From an uncultured Paenibacillaceae bacterium (GTDB lineage: Bacteria > Bacillota > Bacilli > Aneurinibacillales > Aneurinibacillaceae): a DNA stretch of 25,949 nt. A model generated the notes under the pieces. The model saw only the letters and a list, made by a program, of their open reading frames with translations, was not told the origin of the DNA and searched no databases. Below, piece by piece: positions 8,274-15,767 of this stretch; position 1 is the stretch's first letter; each line of letters opens with the position of its first letter. The stretch is taken from contig CALNBV010000195.1 of assembly GCA_937874515.1 (NCBI GenBank), positions 1 to 25,949 on the forward strand. Reading direction: 5' to 3'. Made by a program: the position numbers and the translations under genes.

Positions 8274-9293
8274 TTAAATTAACCTCCCTAGTAACTGAAA
8301 TAACTCCGGTACATCTATCTCTATATTTTCATGATAACCTCGCGGATCTACCCGATTAGGATAACGGTGGCCTTTTCCCGTTAATTCATAATAATCTAAT
8401 CCTAAATACTGGCTTATCATTTTAAAACAGGAAAGCATCCAGTTGGGACTAAATAATTCAATGACTTTTGTTCCTGGACTGCAAAATAATAGGTTCGTTA
8501 ATCCCGCACCATGGGGGGCAATCACCACATTTGCAGAATGGAATATTTGAATTTTCCTAACGATTGGTTCGTGTTCAAGGAGAATAAATTTAAAACCAAG
8601 GGAAGTTAAAAAATCCATCACTTCTTTTTCATTAATAACTTTGCGGTGGCTGGCCAAATCTCGACTAATATAAATTCGTTCATACCCTGCCAATTTTTCT
8701 ACTTTTCTATTTAGCAAAAGTTCATTTCGCAAAAAGTGACAGGCCCATTTTGGGACAATTCCCAATGAGCTTCCTGTGTAAGAAGGTGCCACTAACTCTT
8801 TTGCTTGTATTATTAAATTCGGTGTTACTTCTATTCGCTGTTCTTTGGGAATGCCTAATAAGGAGAGAAGTTCATCTTGTATGGGTAATAAATGATTTGT
8901 TACATAACGTTGTATGGGAATTTTACTTCTGCGGAGCAAATCAAGGCGGGCAGCAATATCAAACATAAGATGAAAATAATTAAAACCATAAGAGGCTTGA
9001 AGAAGGGCAACATTCTCATGATAGTACCGGGGGATCGGGGGATATTTATTTTTAAAAGATTGAAAATTGAAGTTGATTTCAAATAGGCCTGGTTCAATAG
9101 AAATATCCTCAATGATTTTATGATTGGGAGTAATAACTGCACCACCGTATGCTCCCCAGAACCGGCCCCCTGGTATACTTACCACAAAGGGCTGTATAGC
9201 TTCATTTCCATGTATGATGTTCATCGTACAAGCAGGTTTCTCAGCTGTGATCCATTGCCATGTATACTTATAATAATTCTTTATACTTATCAT
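8274..9293 (-). CDS. GT61 (DUF563) family glycosyltransferase, copy 1, catalytic domain only
   Basis: Counted from the ATG at 9293 this is a 339-residue protein consisting only of the GT61/DUF563 domain. It has the GGRFWGAYGGAVITP strand near 45-60, the NYFHLMFDIAARLDLLR block near 105-120, RIYISR near 200, and the hallmark APHGAGLTNLLFC at 259-271 followed by GTKVIELF. GT61 enzymes transfer xylose, GlcNAc or other sugars in different systems, so the sugar cannot be given. The frame is open to an ATG at 9365, but those 24 residues are unlike the other copies and that ATG has no ribosome site. The 9293 ATG overlaps the stop of a 19-codon ORF by ATGA and is probably translated by coupling. It abuts the methyltransferase gene downstream. 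Confidence 0.85.
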   Translation of the reverse strand: MISIKNYYKYTWQWITAEKPACTMNIIHGNEAIQPFVVSIPGGRFWGAYGGAVITPNHKIIEDISIEPGLFEINFNFQSFKNKYPPIPRYYHENVALLQASYGFNYFHLMFDIAARLDLLRRSKIPIQRYVTNHLLPIQDELLSLLGIPKEQRIEVTPNLIIQAKELVAPSYTGSSLGIVPKWACHFLRNELLLNRKVEKLAGYERIYISRDLASHRKVINEKEVMDFLTSLGFKFILLEHEPIVRKIQIFHSANVVIAPHGAGLTNLLFCSPGTKVIELFSPNWMLSCFKMISQYLGLDYYELTGKGHRYPNRVDPRGYHENIEIDVPELFQLLGRLI

Positions 9294-9349
9294 GGTGTTT
9301 TCTTCTGTCCTATCCAATTGGAAAGAGCTTGCCCAAAAAATTGAGCCAT
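9290..9349 (-). CDS. Short ORF (19 codons) coupled to GT61 copy 1; leader peptide or gene remnant
   Basis: ATG at 9349 is preceded by GGAGTGG with about 6 bases of spacing, the best ribosome site in this junction. The product is MAQFFGQALSNWIGQKKTP, and its TGA stop overlaps the ATG of the GT61 gene (ATGA at 9293-9290). The same frame stays open upstream to a TAA near 9420, adding about 23 more protein-like residues, so it may be the 3' remnant of a lost gene rather than a leader. No family recognised. Translation is unproven. Confidence 0.4.
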   Translation of the reverse strand: MAQFFGQALSNWIGQKKTP

Positions 9350-9431
9350 TGTATCCACTCCCCATGAAAAGGTTGTATAAAATAATTTATGATTATTCCT
9401 TATTGCCCGTGAAAAAAATAATTACCCCCTT

Positions 9432-10961
9432 TTAAAAGGAGGCAAGTTGTAATGTTAATTCTAATTCGTTTAAATCAACGAAGATATCATCGAAAATATT
9501 TCCTAAGTTAAATCTTCCAGATAATCGTTCTCCCTTTCCTACCAAATAATAATAATCTAACCCCATGTGTTCGCATATCATCCAATAGCAGGGCAACATC
9601 CAATTGGCATTAAATAATTCAATTACCTTCGTTCCTGGATTACAAAAAACCAGATTGGTTAATCCTGCTCCATGGGGGGCGATGATGGCTTCTGCTGATT
9701 GAAAAAGATCTATTTTTTCACTGACAGACAAAGGTTGTAATACAACCCTGGTGAAACCAAAAGAGCTCAGAAACTCCATCACCTGTTCCTCATTTGAGAC
9801 AAGCCTACGCTTAGCATCAGCACGGCTTATGTAAATGCGTGATGATTTTTTGGATTTAATATTTCTTTTGAGAAGAAGTTCTTCACGCAAGAAATAACAA
9901 GACCTTCTGGGAATCACACTATTAATACATCCCGTATAAGACGGAACAATTAGATTATTGGCTTTCACATGAAGTTGATCATGTATTTGAATCCTCTTCT
10001 CTTCTGGTATATTGAGTAAGTGCAACACTTCCTCCTGGAAGGGATTACTGCTATCAATAACATACTTATCAACAGAAACATTGCTTGTTTTGATATAATC
10101 CAAACGAGAAACTACATCAAACAACCAGTGAAAATAATTATAGGAAAAATAAGAATGAAGGACTACTATGTTCCCCGGCAAATAAGAGGTGGTTGGATTA
10201 TAACCTCCTGTATATTGCATGTTATATTTATCAAACATTTCATGGGATAAGTCCTTTACAATTTTTCCATCAGGTGTCAACACAACTCCATGGTTTGCCC
10301 CTATATATTTTCCCCCGGGTATAATTGTAATAAAAGGTTGGGTGACCATTTTATCTCCATGGTCAAACACAATCGATGAATCAATGGTTTTAGGTGGATT
10401 TCCCTGGAACATTTTCTCCTGTTTTAATGAATTGAAATGATCAAGCAGTTTAGTTTCATTAATCCATTGCCAGGCAGTTGTATAATAACGATCATAAAAC
10501 CTCTGAGAAGCCCCCCGAACTCCCGGCCTTGAGAAATTGTTCCTTAATAAATTTTTTCTTTCTATTAAAGTCATGATAAACTTTATTCTTTGCTGCCCAT
10601 CTGTAAGAAATTGATGTTTCTGTATATCAATGGCCATCTGATGCAAACCCATAATCTCTTTGTAACAGTTTTTTACAAAGGTATAAATATCCTTATTAAA
10701 AAAAGTACGAATAATATCTGCAATGGTTCTATTAACCCCATTTACCGTGTGTAGGGGTACCTTATATAAGGTTAATGCTTCATTACTCATCAGTACATTT
10801 TTTATTATTTCCAGTTTTGAAGATCCTAGGGAAAGTAACTGGCTATGTTGATTGAGTTCCATGACATTAGGGACGCGATTTAACAGTTCCCTATATACTT
10901 CCCTAATAAATAATTGCTGGTCTTTCTGGAGAAGACTCATTAAATGTTGTAAGATACTCAA
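9432..10961 (-). CDS. DUF4214-like module plus GT61 glycosyltransferase, copy 2
   Basis: A 509-residue protein. Residues 1-140 are the DUF4214-like module: FIREVYRELLNRVP at 18-31, then TIADIIRTFF and FVKNCYKEIMG as the second half. A variable linker follows, then YYTTAWQW opens the GT61 part, with GGKYIGANHGVVLTP, NYFHWLFDVVSRLDY, RIYISRADAKRR, and the hallmark APHGAGLTNLVFC at 428-440. The start is TTG at 10961, whose TTGA overlaps the TGA stop of the upstream gene by 4 bases; GGGGGAA lies 8 bases before it. The AHWG-type tryptophan (GRFWG) of the other copies is replaced by KYIGA here. It is likely a glycosyltransferase of the same glycan, with the module serving in docking or localisation (inference). 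Sugar unknown. Confidence 0.86.
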   Translation of the reverse strand: MSILQHLMSLLQKDQQLFIREVYRELLNRVPNVMELNQHSQLLSLGSSKLEIIKNVLMSNEALTLYKVPLHTVNGVNRTIADIIRTFFNKDIYTFVKNCYKEIMGLHQMAIDIQKHQFLTDGQQRIKFIMTLIERKNLLRNNFSRPGVRGASQRFYDRYYTTAWQWINETKLLDHFNSLKQEKMFQGNPPKTIDSSIVFDHGDKMVTQPFITIIPGGKYIGANHGVVLTPDGKIVKDLSHEMFDKYNMQYTGGYNPTTSYLPGNIVVLHSYFSYNYFHWLFDVVSRLDYIKTSNVSVDKYVIDSSNPFQEEVLHLLNIPEEKRIQIHDQLHVKANNLIVPSYTGCINSVIPRRSCYFLREELLLKRNIKSKKSSRIYISRADAKRRLVSNEEQVMEFLSSFGFTRVVLQPLSVSEKIDLFQSAEAIIAPHGAGLTNLVFCNPGTKVIELFNANWMLPCYWMICEHMGLDYYYLVGKGERLSGRFNLGNIFDDIFVDLNELELTLQLASF

Positions 10962-12526
10962 TTGTTTGTTCCCCCATTGAAGGCCATTCCTAATATTTGG
11001 TGAAGGTGGTTACTATCAATTCTCATATTCCCTCTAATTTTTTTGACATCTACTGGATTGCTCAACTCTCCCCCTATTCCACGTAAATAATAATAATCTA
11101 ACCCTACATAATTACTAATCATCCAATAACAGGGCAACATCCAATTAGGGTTAAATAATTCAATTACCTTTGTTCCAGGTTCACAAAAAACGAGATTCGT
11201 TAGACCTGCACCGTGGGGAGCCACTATGAATTGTGCTGAATTAAAAATTTGGATTTTCCTCCAGACTGGTTCCTTTTCTAAAATAATCTGTCTAAACCCG
11301 TGGGCTGATAAAGCGTCCATGATCTCTTCATGATTTTCTATTTTCCGATGATTGGCATTCAGACGGCTAATATAAATACGCTCATACCCTGGAATTTTTT
11401 CTATATTCACTAATAGCTCTTTTCTTAAAAAATCACAGGCCCATTTAGGAATCAAACCTAATGAACTGCCTGTATAGGAAGGGGCAAGCAATCGCTGTGA
11501 AGTGATATTGAGTTGAATATTGGTTTGAATCCTCTTTTCCCTGGGGATACCTAAAAAAGTTAATAGTTCATCCTGAAAAGGAAAAGCCACATTGGTGATA
11601 TATTTATCAATGGGAATTTCCGTTTTACGCAGTAAATCAATCCTGGCAATAACATCGAACATCCAGTGAAAATAATTAACATCATACTTTCCACGTAAAA
11701 CTCCAATGGTCCCATTATATACAGTGGAAGAGGGAAGGGTTTTATTTGCAAAAAATGAATATCTGAAGGTTTCTTGAAATAAATCTGTCTCCTGAGAAAC
11801 ATCTGCTACAATTTTGCCATCTGATGTAAATACAACTCCTCCACCCATTCCCCAAAAGCGTCCTTGATCTATAGAAGAAACAAATGGTTGGGGAATTTTT
11901 TTAAACAATAAAATATCATTCCAATCAAAAGAAGGATCAATTCCTTTTGGGTACTTTAGTAAAATATCCTCTTCATTATAAAGAGGAATGATTTGATTTG
12001 ATTTTTTTTCTGATGCCCAATCCCATGATGAAGCATAATACCCTTGAAAAGAATTGTGTGATGAAGAATTGTGTGATGAAGAAGGTTGTTGTTGCAGAAT
12101 CCTTTTACTACTTATTTCAATAATGCTGGAAATAAACCGGGTACGAGAAACCATACCTACAGTCAGAGATTTAACAGCATTTAAATCAGGCTTGTTATGG
12201 AACTCATAACCTAATAGCTCTTTATAGACACTTCTCACAAAATAAACCACATTAGAGGTATAAAAGGTCCGTATAATATTCCCAATGGTAAGGTTTGATT
12301 TAGATAACCTCTGAATAGGTTTTTCAAACAGTTCTCTTGCTTCCTCTGTTTCAATTAATTGTTGAATAAAGGAAGTTTTTACGGATTCCCCTCCATCCAG
12401 TTGTTGCAAATCCCTTCCCATCTCTTCCTGGGTTGGTTCACGATCTAAAAATTGAATATACGCCCCTTTGATAAAATCCTGCCTATCCTTATAAAATAAG
12501 GTTTTTAAAATAGTTAAAATGGACAA
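10958..12526 (-). CDS. DUF4214-like module plus GT61 glycosyltransferase, copy 3
   Basis: A 522-residue protein from TTG at 12526. AAGGGGGG lies 6 bases before this TTG, and the resulting MSILTILKTLF start aligns without gaps with copy 2 (MSILQHLMSLL) and with the module-bearing methyltransferase; the frame is open to another TTG at 12547, which lacks a ribosome site. The module covers about residues 1-145 (FIKGAYIQFLDREP, TIGNIIRTFY, FVRSVYKELLG). A serine/histidine/asparagine linker with a duplicated SSHNS unit leads into the GT61 domain, which has GRFWGMGGGVVFT, NYFHWMFDVIARIDLLR, GYERIYISR, and APHGAGLTNLVFC at 436-448. It shares an IPL-NEE-YPKG segment with copy 4. Overlaps copy 2 by 4 bases. 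Sugar and acceptor unknown. Confidence 0.86.
   Translation of the reverse strand: MSILTILKTLFYKDRQDFIKGAYIQFLDREPTQEEMGRDLQQLDGGESVKTSFIQQLIETEEARELFEKPIQRLSKSNLTIGNIIRTFYTSNVVYFVRSVYKELLGYEFHNKPDLNAVKSLTVGMVSRTRFISSIIEISSKRILQQQPSSSHNSSSHNSFQGYYASSWDWASEKKSNQIIPLYNEEDILLKYPKGIDPSFDWNDILLFKKIPQPFVSSIDQGRFWGMGGGVVFTSDGKIVADVSQETDLFQETFRYSFFANKTLPSSTVYNGTIGVLRGKYDVNYFHWMFDVIARIDLLRKTEIPIDKYITNVAFPFQDELLTFLGIPREKRIQTNIQLNITSQRLLAPSYTGSSLGLIPKWACDFLRKELLVNIEKIPGYERIYISRLNANHRKIENHEEIMDALSAHGFRQIILEKEPVWRKIQIFNSAQFIVAPHGAGLTNLVFCEPGTKVIELFNPNWMLPCYWMISNYVGLDYYYLRGIGGELSNPVDVKKIRGNMRIDSNHLHQILGMAFNGGTNN
12051..12080. repeat. 15-bp tandem duplication in the linker of GT61 copy 3
   Basis: The unit GAATTGTGTGATGAA occurs twice without change (12051-12065 and 12066-12080). 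It keeps the frame and adds a second SSHNS peptide unit in the linker between the DUF4214-like module and the GT61 domain. The exact identity suggests a recent slippage event in an unconstrained linker. Confidence 0.9.
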
Positions 12527-12554
12527 ACTTATACCCCCCTTCACCAAATTGGGC

Positions 12555-13562
12555 TCATAGGGATTCTAATAGTTTGGATAAGCCTCCAATATTAACGGTA
12601 ATATCATCTGAAGCTTTTCGCAAATCTACCCGATAGGAGTAAGTGCCCTCCCCAGTTAAACAATAATAATCTAAACCTAAATAGAAACTAATCATTCGAT
12701 AGCATGGAAAGATCCAACCAGGACTAAATAGTTCAACGATCTTAGTTCCTGAATTACAAAATAATAGGTTTGTTAGACCTGCACCATGGGAAGACAAAAT
12801 CACGTTAGCTGAATGAAAAAGTTCAATTTTTCCCGCCACAGATTCATCTTCAAGAAAAACCCGCTTAAAGCCATGCTTTTGTAACAGATTCACCACTTCT
12901 TCTTCATTGGTTATTTTCCGATGGCTAGCATGAGCCCGGCTTATATAGATCCGTTCATAGCCGACTCGTTTTTTTACATTTCTTTTTACTAACAGTTCTT
13001 CTCTTAAAAAATGGACGGCCCACTCTGGAATAGTGCCTGTATAACTATGTATAAATGAAGGGACAACAAGTTGATTTGCCTGAATATATAAATGGGGTGT
13101 AATGGTTATTCTTTTTTCAAGGGGAACGCCTAGGTGTGTTAAAATTTCATCTTGAAAAGGAAAGGCGCAGCTGGTTACATACATATCAATAGGAATGTGA
13201 CTTTTTCTAATCAAATCCAGACGGGCAGCCACATCAAACATCCAGTGATAATAATTAAATCCAAAAAAACAATGTAGGATGGCTATATTTTTATTTTCCA
13301 TTTTGGGTAATGAGGTTGTTTTAAATATGGGTGGACAACATGATGCCTGGGGGACTTCATGGGATAATTCCTTAAAAACCCTGTTATCCTTCCCAATAAC
13401 AGCACCTCCTAATCCGCCCCAGAAACGTCCATTAGGAATCACAGTTACGGAATAGTGAGGAATATGCTTTAATCCACCCAAAATATAATTCACATCAGGA
13501 TTTGGACCCTTAGGATATGGGATAACTATTTTCTTCTCATTAACTAGGGGAATCTCCCACAT
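12555..13562 (-). CDS. GT61 (DUF563) family glycosyltransferase, copy 4, catalytic domain only
   Basis: A 335-residue GT61 enzyme without the DUF4214-like module. It begins MWEIPLVNEKKIVI, continues with GRFWGGLGGAVIG, NYYHWMFDVAARLDLIRKS and GYERIYISRAHASHRK. The hallmark reads SSHGAGLTNLLFC (257-269): the usual AP before HGAG is replaced by SS, the only such change among the four copies. The ATG at 13562 has AAGGAG 8-9 bases upstream and lies 23 bases inside the 3' end of the GT4 gene, so it is translated in an overlapping operon. It is the first of the four GT61 genes to be transcribed. Sugar unknown. Confidence 0.86.
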   Translation of the reverse strand: MWEIPLVNEKKIVIPYPKGPNPDVNYILGGLKHIPHYSVTVIPNGRFWGGLGGAVIGKDNRVFKELSHEVPQASCCPPIFKTTSLPKMENKNIAILHCFFGFNYYHWMFDVAARLDLIRKSHIPIDMYVTSCAFPFQDEILTHLGVPLEKRITITPHLYIQANQLVVPSFIHSYTGTIPEWAVHFLREELLVKRNVKKRVGYERIYISRAHASHRKITNEEEVVNLLQKHGFKRVFLEDESVAGKIELFHSANVILSSHGAGLTNLLFCNSGTKIVELFSPGWIFPCYRMISFYLGLDYYCLTGEGTYSYRVDLRKASDDITVNIGGLSKLLESL

Positions 13563-14661
13563 GAGTATCGCTCCTTATCCCCCTGACAGCACGAATAACA
13601 TCCATCCCAGCCTTTTCCCAATTATATTGTTTTGCAATATTCATCTTTAATAATTCACCTTTTTTCTGCGCTTCGTGATAGTTATTGTAGACAAGCCTCA
13701 TTTTTTTCTTTAAATCATCTAAAGCAGGCTCAGCCCACCATTGGCCTTTATTATAAAATCCCGTATACCATTTTTCTGGGATAGGGACCAATTGATAATC
13801 CACTAAATAACTATTTTCTTCATTAAGGAAATCCGTCTGGCCTCCCCAGCTTGTTGCTATTACAGGCAAACCAAAGCTTCCAGCTTCTAAATAAGGGAGT
13901 CCAACCGCTTCCCCCCGAGAAGGCAAAACGAAGGCATCGCTTTTTCCATATAATTCATCCATTTGAGATTGGGAAAGAAGGTCTGTAATGATATGCACAG
14001 GGGCTGTTTGGTTCCCAATGCCAAAACTAGATTTTATTTTTTCCATTTCATCCAATACTAAGGGTTGTAAATTAGTACCCCACCCCATTTTACTGGTCTT
14101 CAAGATTAAACGTACATGATCTTCTTTTGTGAATTCTTCAAAAAAAGCACGAAGAAGAAGGTCATATCCTTTTCGAGGAGACCACTGAAATATGGAGAGA
14201 AACGTAAATTCCCCTTTTGCAGGATGTAATTCTTTATTCTTTATTTTTATTCCCTGTCTTACTAATGTGACAGGGACAGTTACACCACTTTTTTGAATAT
14301 ATTGGAGGTTATGTCTGGATGGCACCCAGATGCCATCCATATCATTGCACTGACTTACATATGTTGAAACCATTTGCGAGGTTTCCATATAGGTATATCC
14401 AAGGGAAATATGATCCTGGTTTTTACTAAATAGATTGGGAGGAGAATGAGAAATGAAAATATAGTTTCCTTCTTTGGGCTTATTGGATAATACCTCTAAT
14501 TGTTTATGCACCAGGGAATCTAGATCTACACGGGGCAAACGAAGATCAATATTTTCTATTTTTACGTTTATACCCTGGGAATCTAATGCCAGAACCAATT
14601 CACGTGCAGCCTGACTAAATCCGGTAGAATCAAAGAAATTGGCCCGCCATACAATTTGCAT
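13540..14661 (-). CDS. GT4 family glycosyltransferase
   Basis: A 373-residue GT-B fold enzyme of family GT4. The N-terminal half begins MQIVWRANFFDSTGFSQAARE, a form seen in GT4 enzymes of bacterial surface glycans. The sugar-nucleotide site is seen in SIFQWSPRKGYDLLL (156-170; K164), and the E-x7-E motif is E251/E259 in SRGEAVGLPYLEAGSFG, followed by PVIATSWGG. Length and motifs are complete. GGAGAG precedes the ATG by about 9 bases and the gene starts 2 bases after the gmd stop, so it is cotranscribed with gmd. Because gmd makes a GDP-sugar, a GDP-deoxyhexose or GDP-mannose donor is plausible, but this is inference. Confidence 0.9.
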   Translation of the reverse strand: MQIVWRANFFDSTGFSQAARELVLALDSQGINVKIENIDLRLPRVDLDSLVHKQLEVLSNKPKEGNYIFISHSPPNLFSKNQDHISLGYTYMETSQMVSTYVSQCNDMDGIWVPSRHNLQYIQKSGVTVPVTLVRQGIKIKNKELHPAKGEFTFLSIFQWSPRKGYDLLLRAFFEEFTKEDHVRLILKTSKMGWGTNLQPLVLDEMEKIKSSFGIGNQTAPVHIITDLLSQSQMDELYGKSDAFVLPSRGEAVGLPYLEAGSFGLPVIATSWGGQTDFLNEENSYLVDYQLVPIPEKWYTGFYNKGQWWAEPALDDLKKKMRLVYNNYHEAQKKGELLKMNIAKQYNWEKAGMDVIRAVRGIRSDTHVGDSPS

Positions 14662-14663
14662 CG

Positions 14664-15629
14664 TTACCGCTCTCCCATTACCTTCTTTAAATCCTGTTGT
14701 ACCATCATTTCTATTAATTGTTCAAAATCAACACTGGGTTTCCATCCTAATTTCTTTTTCGCCTTTTCTGAATCACCTAATAAGAGGTCCACTTCAGCAG
14801 GTCGAATATATTTCGGGTCAATAACCACATAATCTTCCCAATTCAAACCAACTGAACGAAAGGCAATTTCCACCCATTCATTAACTGTATGGGTTTCACC
14901 CGTTGCAATAATATAATCATCCGGTGTATCCTGTTGTAACATCAACCACATAGCTTCCACATAATCCCCAGCAAAACCCCAATCCCTCTTTGCTTCTAAA
15001 TTACCCAATCTTAATTCCTTGGCCATTCCACATTTAATTTTGGCAACACTATTTGTAACTTTTCTAGTGACGAATTCAATGCCCCGACGGGGTGATTCAT
15101 GATTAAAAAGAATGCCTGAACAACCATATAGCCCAAAACTTTCCCGGTAATTTACAGTAATCCAATGGCCATATATCTTAGCCACCCCATAAGGGCTGCG
15201 TGGGTGAAAGGGGGTATTTTCTGATTGAGGTGTTTCCATGACTTTGCCATACATTTCGCTGCTTGACGCTTGATAAAAACGTGCTTCTGGTTTCGTTGAG
15301 CGAATGGCTTCTAATACATTGGTCACTCCTAATCCAGTTACCTGTCCTGTTAAATAAGGTTGATTCCAGGAGGTCCCTACAAAAGATTGGGCAGCTAAAT
15401 TATAAACCTCATCAGGTTTGGTTTTCTTCATAATTTCTACTAAACTTCCCTGATCCAATAAATCCCCTTCCACCAATTCAATTTCATTAATCATGTGCTG
15501 GATATTTTCAATTAAAGGGGAACTGGTTCTTCTTCGCAACCCGTATACTTTATACCCTTTATTTAAAAGCAATTCCGCCAGATAAGAACCATCCTGTCCT
15601 GTAATTCCCGTAATTAAAGCCCTTTTCAT
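14664..15629 (-). CDS. gmd: GDP-mannose 4,6-dehydratase
   Basis: A 321-residue SDR enzyme converting GDP-mannose to GDP-4-keto-6-deoxymannose, the branch point to GDP-rhamnose, GDP-fucose and related sugars. Counted from the ATG at 15629, the Rossmann motif GITGQDGSYL is at residues 8-17, RRRTSS just after it contacts the NADP phosphate, and the active site is SSSEMYG (E125) with Y147/K151 in SPYGVAK. NHESPRRG and RDWGFAGDYVEAMW are family hallmarks. The frame is open to a TTG at 15650, but TGGAGG 9 bases before the ATG and the usual MKRALITG start decide for 15629. It is the first gene of the minus-strand cluster. No matching reductase (Rmd or Fcl) is next to it. Confidence 0.95.
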   Translation of the reverse strand: MKRALITGITGQDGSYLAELLLNKGYKVYGLRRRTSSPLIENIQHMINEIELVEGDLLDQGSLVEIMKKTKPDEVYNLAAQSFVGTSWNQPYLTGQVTGLGVTNVLEAIRSTKPEARFYQASSSEMYGKVMETPQSENTPFHPRSPYGVAKIYGHWITVNYRESFGLYGCSGILFNHESPRRGIEFVTRKVTNSVAKIKCGMAKELRLGNLEAKRDWGFAGDYVEAMWLMLQQDTPDDYIIATGETHTVNEWVEIAFRSVGLNWEDYVVIDPKYIRPAEVDLLLGDSEKAKKKLGWKPSVDFEQLIEMMVQQDLKKVMGER

Positions 15630-15662
15630 TTTTTCTAACCTCCAAAACAAACCAGGTTAATT

Positions 15663-15688
15663 CATTTTATGACTATGAAAACCAGGGT
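15663..15688 (-). promoter_or_regulatory. Weak candidate sigma-K promoter of the gmd cluster
   Basis: On the minus strand an AC (15688-15687) is followed after 15 bases by CATAAAATG (15671-15663), which matches CATAnnnTA except for the last base and has spacing one to two bases short. The minus-10 to start-codon distance (34 bases) fits the better candidates at manC and at 17007. Some promoter must lie here because a terminator for the upstream gene sits directly behind it. Confidence 0.35.
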
Positions 15689-15697
15689 AGCACGCAA

Positions 15698-15749
15698 GAT
15701 AAAAGAAAATCCCTTCCTTGACCATCCTAATTGGAAGGTCGAGGAAGGG
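15698..15749 (-). terminator. Rho-independent terminator of the cysteine-rich spore-type gene
   Basis: A 13-bp stem (15749-15737 with 15723-15711, one G-T wobble) with a 13-base loop, followed on the minus strand by ATTTTCTTTTATC. It ends the transcript of the gene at 15768 and separates it from gmd. Confidence 0.85.
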
Positions 15750-15767
15750 TATTGTAGCCTTCATCAA

